Shown one piece after another: positions 53,425-60,995 of a DNA stretch of 64,000 nucleotides. The notes under the pieces were generated by a model that did not search any database, had not been told where the DNA came from, and saw nothing but the letters and a program-made list of their open reading frames with translations. Numbering within the stretch: position 1 is the first letter of the stretch; each line of letters opens with the position of its first letter. Position numbers and translations under genes: made by a program. The stretch lies in NCBI GenBank assembly GCA_016711485.1, contig JADJSX010000023.1:1084001-1148000 (forward strand), read 5' to 3'. Origin of the DNA: Leptospiraceae bacterium. Its GTDB lineage: Bacteria; Spirochaetota; Leptospiria; Leptospirales; Leptospiraceae.

Positions 53425-54828
53425 ATGAACGGATATATAGAAATAGCGTATTTTTTTGCATCACTCTCTTTTGTAATTGGACTTAAAATGTTAAGTCATC
53501 CTGACTCAGCTCGTAAAGGAAATATGGTTGCGGCAGTGGGAATGGGTCTTGCGATCCTTCTTACGATGATGGGAGAAAAAATCCACAACTACGGTTGGAT
53601 CATTGGTGCTCTTATAATTGGAACCGGTCTTGGGGCAGTTTCTGCTCGTAAAGTAAAAATGACAGCAATGCCTCAAATGGTGAGTTTGTTTAATGGAATG
53701 GGGGGAGCTTGTGCGGCTGTGATTTCTCTTGTTGAATTCCAACACAACGAAACTCTTAGTAATCATGGATTAAACAACAGCACAACAGCGATTATCCTCG
53801 TTGGAATGTTGATTGGTTCCGTATCTTTTTCTGGTTCGATGATTGCATTCGGAAAACTACAAGGGTATAAAGCAATTGAAAAACCAGTTACTTATCCATT
53901 GCAAAAAATCCTAAATACAATCCTAATGTTAATCACAATTGGAATTGGTGTTTTTATTGTGTTAAATGGGGGAACTCCAAAAGAAGCCAGCCAACTTTTT
54001 TATGGAATGTTTGCTTTATCCATTCTTTATGGAATTCTTTTTGTGCTTCCTATCGGTGGAGCTGATATGCCGGTGGTTATATCGCTATTAAACTCTTTTA
54101 CGGGAGTTGCCGCGGCTTGTGCTGGATTTTTATACGGAAATATGGTTATGTTAATCGGCGGGATTTTAGTTGGTTCTGCTGGAACTATTTTAACAGTCGT
54201 TATGTGTAGTGCGATGAATCGTTCTTTGATGAACGTGATCTTCGGAAGTTTTGGTGGTGGTGCGGCGGCAGGAATTACATCTGCCACGGGAGATCAAACT
54301 GTTCGAGAAATTTCTCTTACTGATTCTGCAATTCTATTGAGTTACGCAAAAAAAGTCATCATCGTTCCAGGTTACGGTCTTGCTGTGGCGCAAGCACAAC
54401 ATACTTGTCACGAGTTAGATGAACTCCTAGAAGAAAAAGGGGTCGATGTGCGTTATGCGATTCACCCTGTAGCTGGTCGTATGCCAGGGCACATGAACGT
54501 TCTACTTGCAGAGGCTGATGTTCCTTATCCTAAATTATTTGACATGGAAGAGATTAACGGGGAGTTTTCCTCTACAGATGTAGTTCTTGTAATTGGAGCT
54601 AACGACGTAGTAAACCCTGCTGCTCGTAAAGATCCGGCAAGCCCGATTTACGGAATGCCAATTTTAGATGTAGACAATGCGGCTAATATCATTGTTCTCA
54701 AACGTGGGATGAATGCTGGTTATGCGGGCATTGAAAACGAACTTTTTTTTGATCCAAAAACCAAAATGCTTTTTGGAGATGCGAAGTCCTCTTTAGTAAA
54801 ATTAGTAGCGGAAGTAAAACAGAACTAG
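53425..54828 (+). CDS. pntB: NAD(P) transhydrogenase subunit beta
   Basis: A 467-residue subunit with about nine membrane helices followed by the NADP-binding domain III. The latter has GYGLAVAQAQHTCHELDELL, HPVAGRMPGHMNVLLAEADVPY, GANDVVNPAARKDPASPIYGMPILDVD and KRGMNAGYAGIENELF, all diagnostic. It begins three bases after pntAB. Together the three subunits supply NADPH at the expense of the proton gradient. Confidence 0.96.
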   Translation: MNGYIEIAYFFASLSFVIGLKMLSHPDSARKGNMVAAVGMGLAILLTMMGEKIHNYGWIIGALIIGTGLGAVSARKVKMTAMPQMVSLFNGMGGACAAVISLVEFQHNETLSNHGLNNSTTAIILVGMLIGSVSFSGSMIAFGKLQGYKAIEKPVTYPLQKILNTILMLITIGIGVFIVLNGGTPKEASQLFYGMFALSILYGILFVLPIGGADMPVVISLLNSFTGVAAACAGFLYGNMVMLIGGILVGSAGTILTVVMCSAMNRSLMNVIFGSFGGGAAAGITSATGDQTVREISLTDSAILLSYAKKVIIVPGYGLAVAQAQHTCHELDELLEEKGVDVRYAIHPVAGRMPGHMNVLLAEADVPYPKLFDMEEINGEFSSTDVVLVIGANDVVNPAARKDPASPIYGMPILDVDNAANIIVLKRGMNAGYAGIENELFFDPKTKMLFGDAKSSLVKLVAEVKQN

Positions 54829-54874
54829 TAATTAGTTCTGTAAATAAAGTTGCTCTAAGAGCAAAAAGGAACTT

Positions 54875-55561
54875 ATGGAAAGACGAAAAAGAATTTCTAG
54901 ACCTATTCCCATCATTGTTTTCGGGGTATTATTTCTTATTCTCCCGTTTATCAATTATGTTAATTTTGCATACCAATTTCAGATTCCGTTTACGAATGTT
55001 ATGGAAGTTTTGAAAACTGTTGATATCGTCGCGATATTTCTTGCGGTGATTCCATTTGCAGTCGGGATTGGAATTTTGTTAGTCAAACGGTGGGGTTGGT
55101 TTCTTTTTCTTGGATATTCAGGGATGGTTTTGTTTTACAATTCGATCGTATTAATTTCCGAGCCATCGGAACTGAATATCCTTACACTCATACAAAGTTT
55201 TGTTGGTTTTTCAGCGATTTTTTATTTTCTAAAACCTGATATTTCAGCTCCGTACATGAAAATGTACGGAAGAGGTTGGAGATTTCAAAAGAGAAAACCA
55301 ATCGAAGTCGAAATTTCGATAGATGGGAAAAAGTTAAAAACAAAAGATTTGTCTAGCACGGGATTTTATGTAGAATGGATAGAATTTCCATACGAATTAA
55401 ACCAAGAATTAAAAGTCTCCTTTCCAATAGATGCACTTACTTTGGAACTAAAAGCTGGCGTGGTTCGACTCGATTCTTTAGGTGCTGGAATTGCCTTTCG
55501 TGCTCTTGATAATACAACAACTCGAATGATTAAAGATTGGATTTCGCGACAAGAGTCTTAA
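54875..55561 (+). CDS. membrane protein with C-terminal PilZ domain
   Basis: A 228-residue protein with about four membrane helices (15-125) and a C-terminal PilZ-like domain (about 140-226). The RxxxR region is QKRKPIEVEI, the second motif DLSSTGFYVEW corresponds to D/N-x-S-x-x-G, and ALTLELKAGVVRLDSLGAGIAFRAL is the usual last sheet. It probably responds to cyclic di-GMP at the membrane, though the first motif is not fully canonical. Start follows AAAAAGGAACTT. Confidence 0.75.
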   Translation: MERRKRISRPIPIIVFGVLFLILPFINYVNFAYQFQIPFTNVMEVLKTVDIVAIFLAVIPFAVGIGILLVKRWGWFLFLGYSGMVLFYNSIVLISEPSELNILTLIQSFVGFSAIFYFLKPDISAPYMKMYGRGWRFQKRKPIEVEISIDGKKLKTKDLSSTGFYVEWIEFPYELNQELKVSFPIDALTLELKAGVVRLDSLGAGIAFRALDNTTTRMIKDWISRQES

Positions 55562-55612
55562 TCCTTGTAATCCGCTAAATTTTTTCGGGATGAGTTTTAT
55601 TTTTCTGAATAA

Positions 55613-55822
55613 GGGAGACTGTGTATATGCCTAAAAATTTTACCACTTCAAAATCCTTATACTAAGATAGATTTTCTCGAAAAAGATTTGGGTATATCTA
55701 GACAAACCGCTTCCAAATACCTAGATGCGTTAGCCGACGGAGGATATTTAAAGAAGGAAAAAGTCGGTCGAAATAATATTTACATCAATGTTCCGTTGTA
55801 TGAAATATTTTTAAGGAATTAG
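55613..55822 (+). pseudogene. remnant of a Fic-family protein (C-terminal winged helix)
   Basis: A start-less open frame encodes NPYTKIDFLEKDLGISRQTA, SKYLDALADGGYLKKEKVGR and NNIYINVPLYEIFLRN, closely matching the C-terminal winged-helix tail of large Fic/DOC AMPylating enzymes. The catalytic HPFxxGNGR core is absent. An in-frame stop lies just upstream. A fragment, not a functional gene. Confidence 0.75.
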
Positions 55823-55857
55823 GGAATAATTACCAGCCTACTGTTCCATGTGGTTAA

Positions 55858-56001
55858 TCATTATACTTCTTAGAAAAAGAAGGAATGTCATCGGAAAGAG
55901 TTTTATTTAAAGGACAAAAAAGAGCGGAAACGAACACTAAACTCCGAGAAGCTTGTGATAAATTGTTGCCTCGGTTGATGGATGGAGAAATTAAGGTGTA
56001 A
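55858..56001 (+). pseudogene. remnant of a type I restriction specificity subunit
   Basis: An open frame of 47 codons lacking a proper start ends in NTKLREACDKLLPRLMDGEIKV. This closely resembles the C-terminus of HsdS-type specificity subunits (LR-ARDLLLPRLMSGEI-V). Nothing else of the gene is present. It ends four bases before the next ATG. Confidence 0.65.
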
Positions 56002-56004
56002 GTT

Positions 56005-56420
56005 ATGATATTCGAAGAAACAAATAAATACAAAAACAAAGGTCATTTTTTTTATAATCCAGGAGATAATCTTTCCAATCTTTGCAAAGATATTCCGGAT
56101 CTACCCGGTGTATTTTACATTCTAAAATTAGCGAGGGGGAAATAGAATTAGTCTACATTGGAAAATCCCAAAATAGCAAAGGTCTAAAAAAATCGGTTGT
56201 CAGTTCTTTAAAAGAAGGTATTCTTTGTTTCCCTGATGGTAAAGAAAGACAAACCTTCCTTGCACAAAAAATGTTTAAAGAAAAAATTGAAGCTCTGGAC
56301 ATTTATTGGTTTGTTACAATGGATAAGGCTAACAACCACTTGCCTGAATATGTAGAAGGACTCTTCTTGCAGAAATATTATGATATTTATGGAGAACTAC
56401 CGGATTGGAATGGAGAATGA
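56005..56420 (+). pseudogene. frameshifted GIY-YIG-like nuclease-domain gene
   Basis: ATG 56005 opens a frame encoding DIPDLPGVFYILK before stopping at 56143-56145, while the +2 frame continues with EIELVYIGKSQNSKGLKKSV and a helical C-terminus (FKEKIEALDIYWFVTMDKANNHLPEYVEGLFLQKY) to TGA 56420. Joined, this is one protein of about 138 residues with the PGVFYI and VYIGKS strands of a GIY-YIG-like fold. The shift lies near a GGGGG run at about 56135. It may be a true pseudogene or a sequencing indel. Confidence 0.6.
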
Positions 56421-56532
56421 GAGAAAGGGAAGTTGAAATATATTTTTGAATCAGGAGAACTAAAAGAGGAAGTGGTTAGTTCCATTTTGGAATAAACCAC
56501 TCAACCATGGGGCAAATGGATTAATAACCTAA

Positions 56533-56577
56533 CTTTTTTCGCACTAAGTGTATCTTTTTTGACCTAGTATTGGTATG
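56533..56577 (+). promoter_or_regulatory. conserved leader of DUF1564 copy 2
   Basis: TCTTTTTTGACCTAGTAT at 56553-56570 is identical to 7981-7998, and TTTTTTCGCAC upstream resembles the copy 1 leader. It ends four bases before the ATG. As in copy 1, there is no Shine-Dalgarno site. Confidence 0.5.
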
Positions 56578-57075
56578 GTAACCTTTCAAAATAAAAAAGT
56601 TTTTCGTTTGGATCGACTTAGGGAAACTGATAAAACTATATCTACCTTGCTCGTGCCGGCTCATTTGTTTGAAGGTCTGAAACAGAAAACGAATGAGCAT
56701 GGAAAAAGTTTAGTTGTATATTTTCGAAATCTCCTCTGGATGTATCGGACTCTTACGCACTCTGGGATGATTCACTCACCTCGGAAAATTAAGACTGAAT
56801 ACCAAAATGAGGGGCTGGATCTGAGGCGGGTGAGCTTTCGTGTTGGTAACGCGGATTGGCTAGAGTTAGGGGAGCTGGCTCTCGCATTTGGGAAATCTCG
56901 CTGCTGGATGTTTACCTATCTACTGGAACTTGACCTTCTAGGAGTTTGGGAAATCTTATCGAAATTTGGATTAAACATTGCAGTTCCTACCTCCACCAAA
57001 TTACGACTACGAGTTTCCCTTTCAATCAGGCGGGTTTTACAGGACTTTGCACGAAGCTACCACGTTAGAGTTTAG
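56575..57075 (+). CDS. DUF1564 family protein, copy 2
   Basis: A 166-residue paralogue of the protein at 8002-8502, of identical length. Conserved motifs: TFQNK, STLLVPAHLFE, the basic and aromatic stretch YFRNLLWMYRTLTHSGMI, LDLRRVSF, DWLELGELALAFGKSRCW and FARSYHVRV. The first eight codons are nearly identical in DNA (ATGGTAACCTTTCAAAATAA against ATGATAACTTTTCAGAATAA). It sits beside remnants of defence-type genes. A small DNA-binding regulator is the usual guess for this family. Confidence 0.8.
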   Translation: MVTFQNKKVFRLDRLRETDKTISTLLVPAHLFEGLKQKTNEHGKSLVVYFRNLLWMYRTLTHSGMIHSPRKIKTEYQNEGLDLRRVSFRVGNADWLELGELALAFGKSRCWMFTYLLELDLLGVWEILSKFGLNIAVPTSTKLRLRVSLSIRRVLQDFARSYHVRV

Positions 57076-57207
57076 CAAAAACACAAAAAAGCCAGTAGAG
57101 GAACAAAACACAGAAAGAACAAAAACACCCAGAAGGGCGAAGCTATGCTGAGGTAGATTCCGTAGAAATAAAACAAGGCAGAATCACAAAAAATATTCCC
57201 TAGATTT

Positions 57208-57222
57208 GGAACACAGTGTTCC
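57208..57222. promoter_or_regulatory. 15-bp palindrome
   Basis: GGAACACAGTGTTCC is a perfect inverted repeat (7 bp arms, one central base) between DUF1564 copy 2 and the conserved hairpin. It could be an operator or the stem of a small terminator; no T-tract follows. Confidence 0.3.
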
Positions 57223-57286
57223 GAATGTTTGAAATGGTGTATCGTCATCCTAAGTAATATGGAGCCCGCGTTAGCGATAGTAGCGA

Positions 57287-57350
57287 TGTCAAAAATTTGC
57301 TTAGTAGGTGTTGGTTTTACTGGTTCAAAAGGGACTGCAAATTTTTGACA
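57287..57350. ncRNA. conserved hairpin element downstream of DUF1564 copy 2
   Basis: TGTCAAAAATTTGC (57287-57300) and GCAAATTTTTGACA (57337-57350) form a perfect 14-bp stem with a 36-base loop. Flanks AGTAGCGA on the left and ATAGCGCGAC on the right match those of the element at 8636-8707. Against that copy four positions in each arm differ, all compensated. A structured RNA or DNA element; no function is known. Confidence 0.5.
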
Positions 57351-57365
57351 AAAGCGGATAGCGCG

Positions 57366-57524
57366 ACTTACCTAACCCCGTTTTTATCCTGCAAGATTTT
57401 TCAGCTCGATAAAATCCCCTTCCCTAAGTATCAATTGATAAAACGTAAAGTTTCTCTTATTCCGCTAGGGTAGGGGCAACTTGTTTGGATTTGACAACAT
57501 CAATAAGTTCGGGGTTAGGTAAGT
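57366..57524. repeat. ACTTACCTAACCCC-family element, copy B
   Basis: ACTTACCTAACCCCG (57366-57380) and CGGGGTTAGGTAAGT (57510-57524) are perfect 15-bp terminal inverted repeats. Inside are CCCCTTCCCT and AGGGTAGGGG half-sites and the 12-bp palindrome TATCAATTGATA. Non-coding; related to 26914-27046. It abuts the conserved hairpin on its left. Confidence 0.7.
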
Positions 57525-57585
57525 AACGCCCAAAATACAACCAAAACGCTTGATTTTCATTGACGCAAGATTCACCGAAAATAAC

Positions 57586-57613
57586 CTGACCTTGTACTCA
57601 AAAATATTATACT
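57586..57613 (+). promoter_or_regulatory. putative promoter of the rpmH operon
   Basis: CTGACC (57586-57591) and TATACT (57608-57613) with a 16-base spacer resemble a vegetative promoter, 26 bases before the rpmH start. Consensus match only. Confidence 0.4.
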
Positions 57614-57639
57614 GCAATCCTATTTATTAAGGTAAAAAG

Positions 57640-57801
57640 ATGAAAAGAACGTTTCAACCAAGTAGAATTAAAAGAGCTAGAACCCACGGGTTCAAATCTC
57701 GTATGTCAACAGCTGCCGGAAGAGCAGTTTTAGCAAGAAGAAGAGCAAAAGGAAGATATAAACTAACTGTTTCTGACGAAAAAGTCGGAAAGAAATTTTA
57801 G
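57640..57801 (+). CDS. rpmH: 50S ribosomal protein L34
   Basis: A 53-residue, strongly basic protein: MKRTFQPSRIKRARTHGFKS then RMSTAAGRAVLARRRAKGR, the L34 signature, followed by a short extension (YKLTVSDEKVGKKF). A typical L34 is about 44-47 residues. The Shine-Dalgarno AAGG lies seven bases upstream of ATG. It heads the rpmH-rnpA-yidD-yidC-jag-mnmE block, which is conserved across bacteria. Confidence 0.96.
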   Translation: MKRTFQPSRIKRARTHGFKSRMSTAAGRAVLARRRAKGRYKLTVSDEKVGKKF

Positions 57802-57811
57802 TTAGAGGTTT

Positions 57812-58144
57812 TTGACTAAAAAATCGGAAACACTAAAGGTAAAGGAAGAGATTGAGAATCTTTTTAAGTTTGGCAAAAGAGTCAAAGCTAAACATATTTC
57901 CTTAGTTTATATCCCAAATAAAACCTCGTCTATGCGGTTTCTTTTTTGTGCGGATCGTTATGCAAGAAAAGCTAATAAAAGAAATCGTATCAAAAGGGTT
58001 TTACGGGCGTTAGTCGCAAATCATTCCAGTATATTTGGGGGTAATGCGGATATAGCTCTCATTGCAAATTATGAGTTCACAAAACTAAGTTTTGAATTGA
58101 GGCTAAAAACTCTTAGATATCTTTCTCAAAAAGTAGAGTCATGA
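57812..58144 (+). CDS. rnpA: ribonuclease P protein component
   Basis: A 110-residue RnpA, the protein subunit of RNase P, which matures tRNA 5' ends. The signature RYARKANKRNRIKRVLRALV is present at about 50-70. No ATG is available at the right place; the start is TTG 57812, with AGAGG a few bases upstream. The stop overlaps the next start (ATGA). Confidence 0.9.
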   Translation: MTKKSETLKVKEEIENLFKFGKRVKAKHISLVYIPNKTSSMRFLFCADRYARKANKRNRIKRVLRALVANHSSIFGGNADIALIANYEFTKLSFELRLKTLRYLSQKVES

Positions 58145-58371
58145 ATACAGTATTTATATTTTTGATTCGGATTTATAAAAAATGCATTTCCCCTTTACTG
58201 CCCGGAGCATGTAGGTTCCATCCAAGCTGTTCTGAATACGCTATTCAAGCGTTTCAAGAATATGGCTTTTTTAAAGCATTCTACTTATCCGTGCACAGAA
58301 TTTCCAGATGTAATCCGATGTCAGACGGATATTTCGATCCAGTACCACCAAACGAACAAAAAAAATCATAG
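58141..58371 (+). CDS. yidD: membrane protein insertion efficiency factor YidD
   Basis: A 76-residue protein with the family block YKKCISPLLPGACRFHPSCSEYAIQAFQEYG and RISRCNPMSDGYFDPVP, including the conserved cysteines. It helps YidC-dependent membrane protein insertion. It overlaps rnpA by four bases and precedes yidC. Confidence 0.95.
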   Translation: MNTVFIFLIRIYKKCISPLLPGACRFHPSCSEYAIQAFQEYGFFKAFYLSVHRISRCNPMSDGYFDPVPPNEQKKS

Positions 58372-58382
58372 AGGCATATTGA

Positions 58383-60275
58383 ATGGAAGAAAGACAAGGT
58401 AGATTATTACTCGCAATTGTACTTAGCTTAGGAGTTTGGATGGGAGTTAACTACTTCTTATTCCCTCCTGTCCCACCGAAAAAAACGCCGACGGCAGATG
58501 TTGCAAAAGACGCAAAAACTGCGGAAACTGCAAAAGAGGCGAAAGAAGTAAAAACAACTCCCGTCAAAAAAGAAAATCAAACTTTTACTAAACCCACTGA
58601 AGTGAAAGAAATTGATCCTAAAGACATAAAGAAATTTTATATTGTTACTTCTTCTTTTCTTGCACAATTCAGTTCACTCGGTGGAAGGATTGAACGTTTT
58701 TATGTAAAAAATTATCCGGATTTAGAAGGCAACGAAGTGATGATCATTAAAAATGAAAATGACTCTGTAACTTTTAACGAACAAAAATACAAAGCAATTG
58801 AAATCACTAGATCCCACGGATTTGACTTTAATATTACGGGAGCAAAAGAAGAAATAGCCGCTCCACTCTTTAATCATATTAATTTTAGTGTCAATTACGA
58901 TGAAGTAAAACAGGTTTTGACTTTTGAGGCAATTTCTCCTGATAAAACCTATTCCTTAAAAAAGGAATATTCCTTCTTTCAATCTGAAAATTATTTTAAA
59001 TACAATATGACTCTTACAAACTTGACAAAAGATAAATTGGCATTAGCCACTGCTGATTCTCCTATTTTTCTAAAGTCGTTTGGAAGTTTAGGTCCTGTGA
59101 AGGGCCCGGTTATTCCTGATAAAGACCAAGTTCATTACTATCGATTTTTCTATTTGGATGGATCTTTTAATGATAATTTAGATGGAGTTAGCACGGAAGG
59201 ATTTGGCTCTAAGGTAAAATCCTTTTTTGGATTCGGGGATGCTTCTACGAGTGCGAAAGATCCTAATTTTGATTTAGTGTTAAAAAAATCCGAGCCACTC
59301 GACTTTTTTGGAAGTGGGAGTCGTTATTTTATCGCAGTATTGAATCCACTTTCAGGAACTAAACCTTCTGGTGTTCTTCTGGACAATCGGAAAGGAAATG
59401 TGACTGGACCTGCGGCGGTTTACGACAATATTAGCCTTGACCCGTCTGGATCAATTAACTTTGACTTTGCGGCTTACGTTGGTATCCGCGAGTTAGATGG
59501 AATGTCTTTTCGGGATAAAGCGATTGATCCCAAAGAAACTAAAACTACTCCATTTGCTGGTCTCAGTGAAAAGTTGGACAAGTCTTTTAATCAAGGGATA
59601 ACAACTCCTTTCCGCCATGGTATTGTTTGGATTCTCAAGAAGTTACACGTCGTAATCCCTAATTACGGTTGGTGTATTATTATTTTCGGAATTTTGTTTA
59701 AGGCGATATTTTATCCCTTAAATCAGAAACAAGCCGAAAGTATGAAAAAAATGCAAGAGTTGAGTCCTCAAATTAAAGTGATCAACGAAAAATATGAAAA
59801 AGACCCAGCTGTCAAACAACAGAAGATAATGGAACTCTACAAAAAAAATGGAACGAATCCAATGGGTGGATGTCTTCCGATGCTTGTTCAAATTCCAATT
59901 TTCATCGCTCTTTATACGGCGTTTAGTGATACTATTGATCTTTGGAATTCTCCGTTTCTATGGGTAACAGATTTAAGTGAGCCAGATACTATTTGGACTA
60001 CTCCTGCATTATTAGGAGCAAGTGGGATTGCGCTTAACGTTCTTCCTTTGATTATGGTAGGGACTCAAGTTGTGCAAACTCAAATGACTTCGGTTACGAC
60101 TGACCCAAATCAAAAAACTATGATGTATCTAATGCCTCTAATTATGCTGTATTTTTTCTGGACAATGCCATCTGGAGTTACACTTTACTGGACCATTCAA
60201 AACGTATTGTCAATTGTACAACAAACTGTTACCAACAAATTTGGTAAAAAGAATAAATTAAAAACGCAATCATAA
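58383..60275 (+). CDS. yidC: membrane protein insertase YidC
   Basis: A 630-residue insertase of the long Gram-negative type. A first helix (10-27), a Lys/Ala/Thr-rich linker, a large periplasmic beta domain (about 80-400), then the conserved five-helix core from about 420: GWCIIIFGILFKAIFYPLNQKQAESMKKMQELSP, GGCLPMLVQIPIFIALYTAF, and the last helices with FWTMPSGVTLYWTIQNVLSIVQQ. It inserts inner-membrane proteins with or without SecYEG. Confidence 0.97.
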   Translation: MEERQGRLLLAIVLSLGVWMGVNYFLFPPVPPKKTPTADVAKDAKTAETAKEAKEVKTTPVKKENQTFTKPTEVKEIDPKDIKKFYIVTSSFLAQFSSLGGRIERFYVKNYPDLEGNEVMIIKNENDSVTFNEQKYKAIEITRSHGFDFNITGAKEEIAAPLFNHINFSVNYDEVKQVLTFEAISPDKTYSLKKEYSFFQSENYFKYNMTLTNLTKDKLALATADSPIFLKSFGSLGPVKGPVIPDKDQVHYYRFFYLDGSFNDNLDGVSTEGFGSKVKSFFGFGDASTSAKDPNFDLVLKKSEPLDFFGSGSRYFIAVLNPLSGTKPSGVLLDNRKGNVTGPAAVYDNISLDPSGSINFDFAAYVGIRELDGMSFRDKAIDPKETKTTPFAGLSEKLDKSFNQGITTPFRHGIVWILKKLHVVIPNYGWCIIIFGILFKAIFYPLNQKQAESMKKMQELSPQIKVINEKYEKDPAVKQQKIMELYKKNGTNPMGGCLPMLVQIPIFIALYTAFSDTIDLWNSPFLWVTDLSEPDTIWTTPALLGASGIALNVLPLIMVGTQVVQTQMTSVTTDPNQKTMMYLMPLIMLYFFWTMPSGVTLYWTIQNVLSIVQQTVTNKFGKKNKLKTQS

Positions 60276-60284
60276 GGAGTTTCT

Positions 60285-60995
60285 ATGTTAGGATATATTT
60301 TTGAAGCAGAAGCAAAATCAAAATCAGAAGCAGAGGAGATAACACTAAATACTCTAAGGCTTACCGATGGGGATTTAAGGTTTGAAACAGTTGACCCAGG
60401 AAAAAGCGGCTTTTTGGGGTTAACCTCAAAAAAACCAGCAATAGTTAGGGCATATGTTTCCTCTAAAGATTTACCAGCAGAAAAAATCATTCATGGAATT
60501 GTTATTACAATTCTTAAGAAAATGGGAATTGATGCGGAAGTAGTAGGAATGGGTGATGTAGATGGAAAAATCTACATCGAATTAGGAAGTGCAGAGTCTG
60601 GAATTTTAATTGGTAAACGTGGGGCTACTCTTGATTCTCTACAATTCATACTCAATCTTATGGTAGATCAAAAAGTTAGACACGGAAGAAAAATTATATT
60701 AGACATTGAATCTTATCGCGATAAGAGGGAAATGTCCCTTATCCGCTTGAGTCGCTCTATTGCCTCTGGCGTTGCAAAAACTGGACGTTCTAGACTTCTC
60801 GAACCAATGAATCCTTACGAACGCCGGATTATCCATATGGCATTACAAAAAGACGAAAAAGTATTTACCAGAAGTGAGGGAAACGGAACTTACAAAAGAG
60901 TTCGCGTTATTTCTTCTAAAGACAGACATAAATACAAAGACCTAGAAAATAAAAATCCAGATTTACCGGATGATGACGATAGTTTAGACGCTTAG
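60285..60995 (+). CDS. khpB: RNA-binding protein Jag/KhpB
   Basis: A 236-residue protein with a Jag_N domain (YIFEAEAKSKSEAEEI ... GFLGLTSKKPAIV), a KH domain (about 95-150, IGKRGATLDSLQFILNLMV) and an R3H domain (MNPYERRIIHMALQKDEKVFTRSEGNGTYKRVRV), with an acidic tail. It binds RNA and affects cell division and envelope genes in other bacteria. The stop overlaps the mnmE GTG start by one base. Confidence 0.94.
   Translation: MLGYIFEAEAKSKSEAEEITLNTLRLTDGDLRFETVDPGKSGFLGLTSKKPAIVRAYVSSKDLPAEKIIHGIVITILKKMGIDAEVVGMGDVDGKIYIELGSAESGILIGKRGATLDSLQFILNLMVDQKVRHGRKIILDIESYRDKREMSLIRLSRSIASGVAKTGRSRLLEPMNPYERRIIHMALQKDEKVFTRSEGNGTYKRVRVISSKDRHKYKDLENKNPDLPDDDDSLDA

Noticed and set aside
57076..57639. 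possible replication origin upstream of rpmH
   Set aside because: rpmH can lie near oriC in bacteria, but there is no dnaA or dnaN and no cluster of DnaA boxes; the AT-rich pieces belong to repeat elements.
57660..57720. GGTTCAAATC resembling a tRNA T-arm
   Set aside because: It lies within rpmH and has no matching acceptor or anticodon arms.
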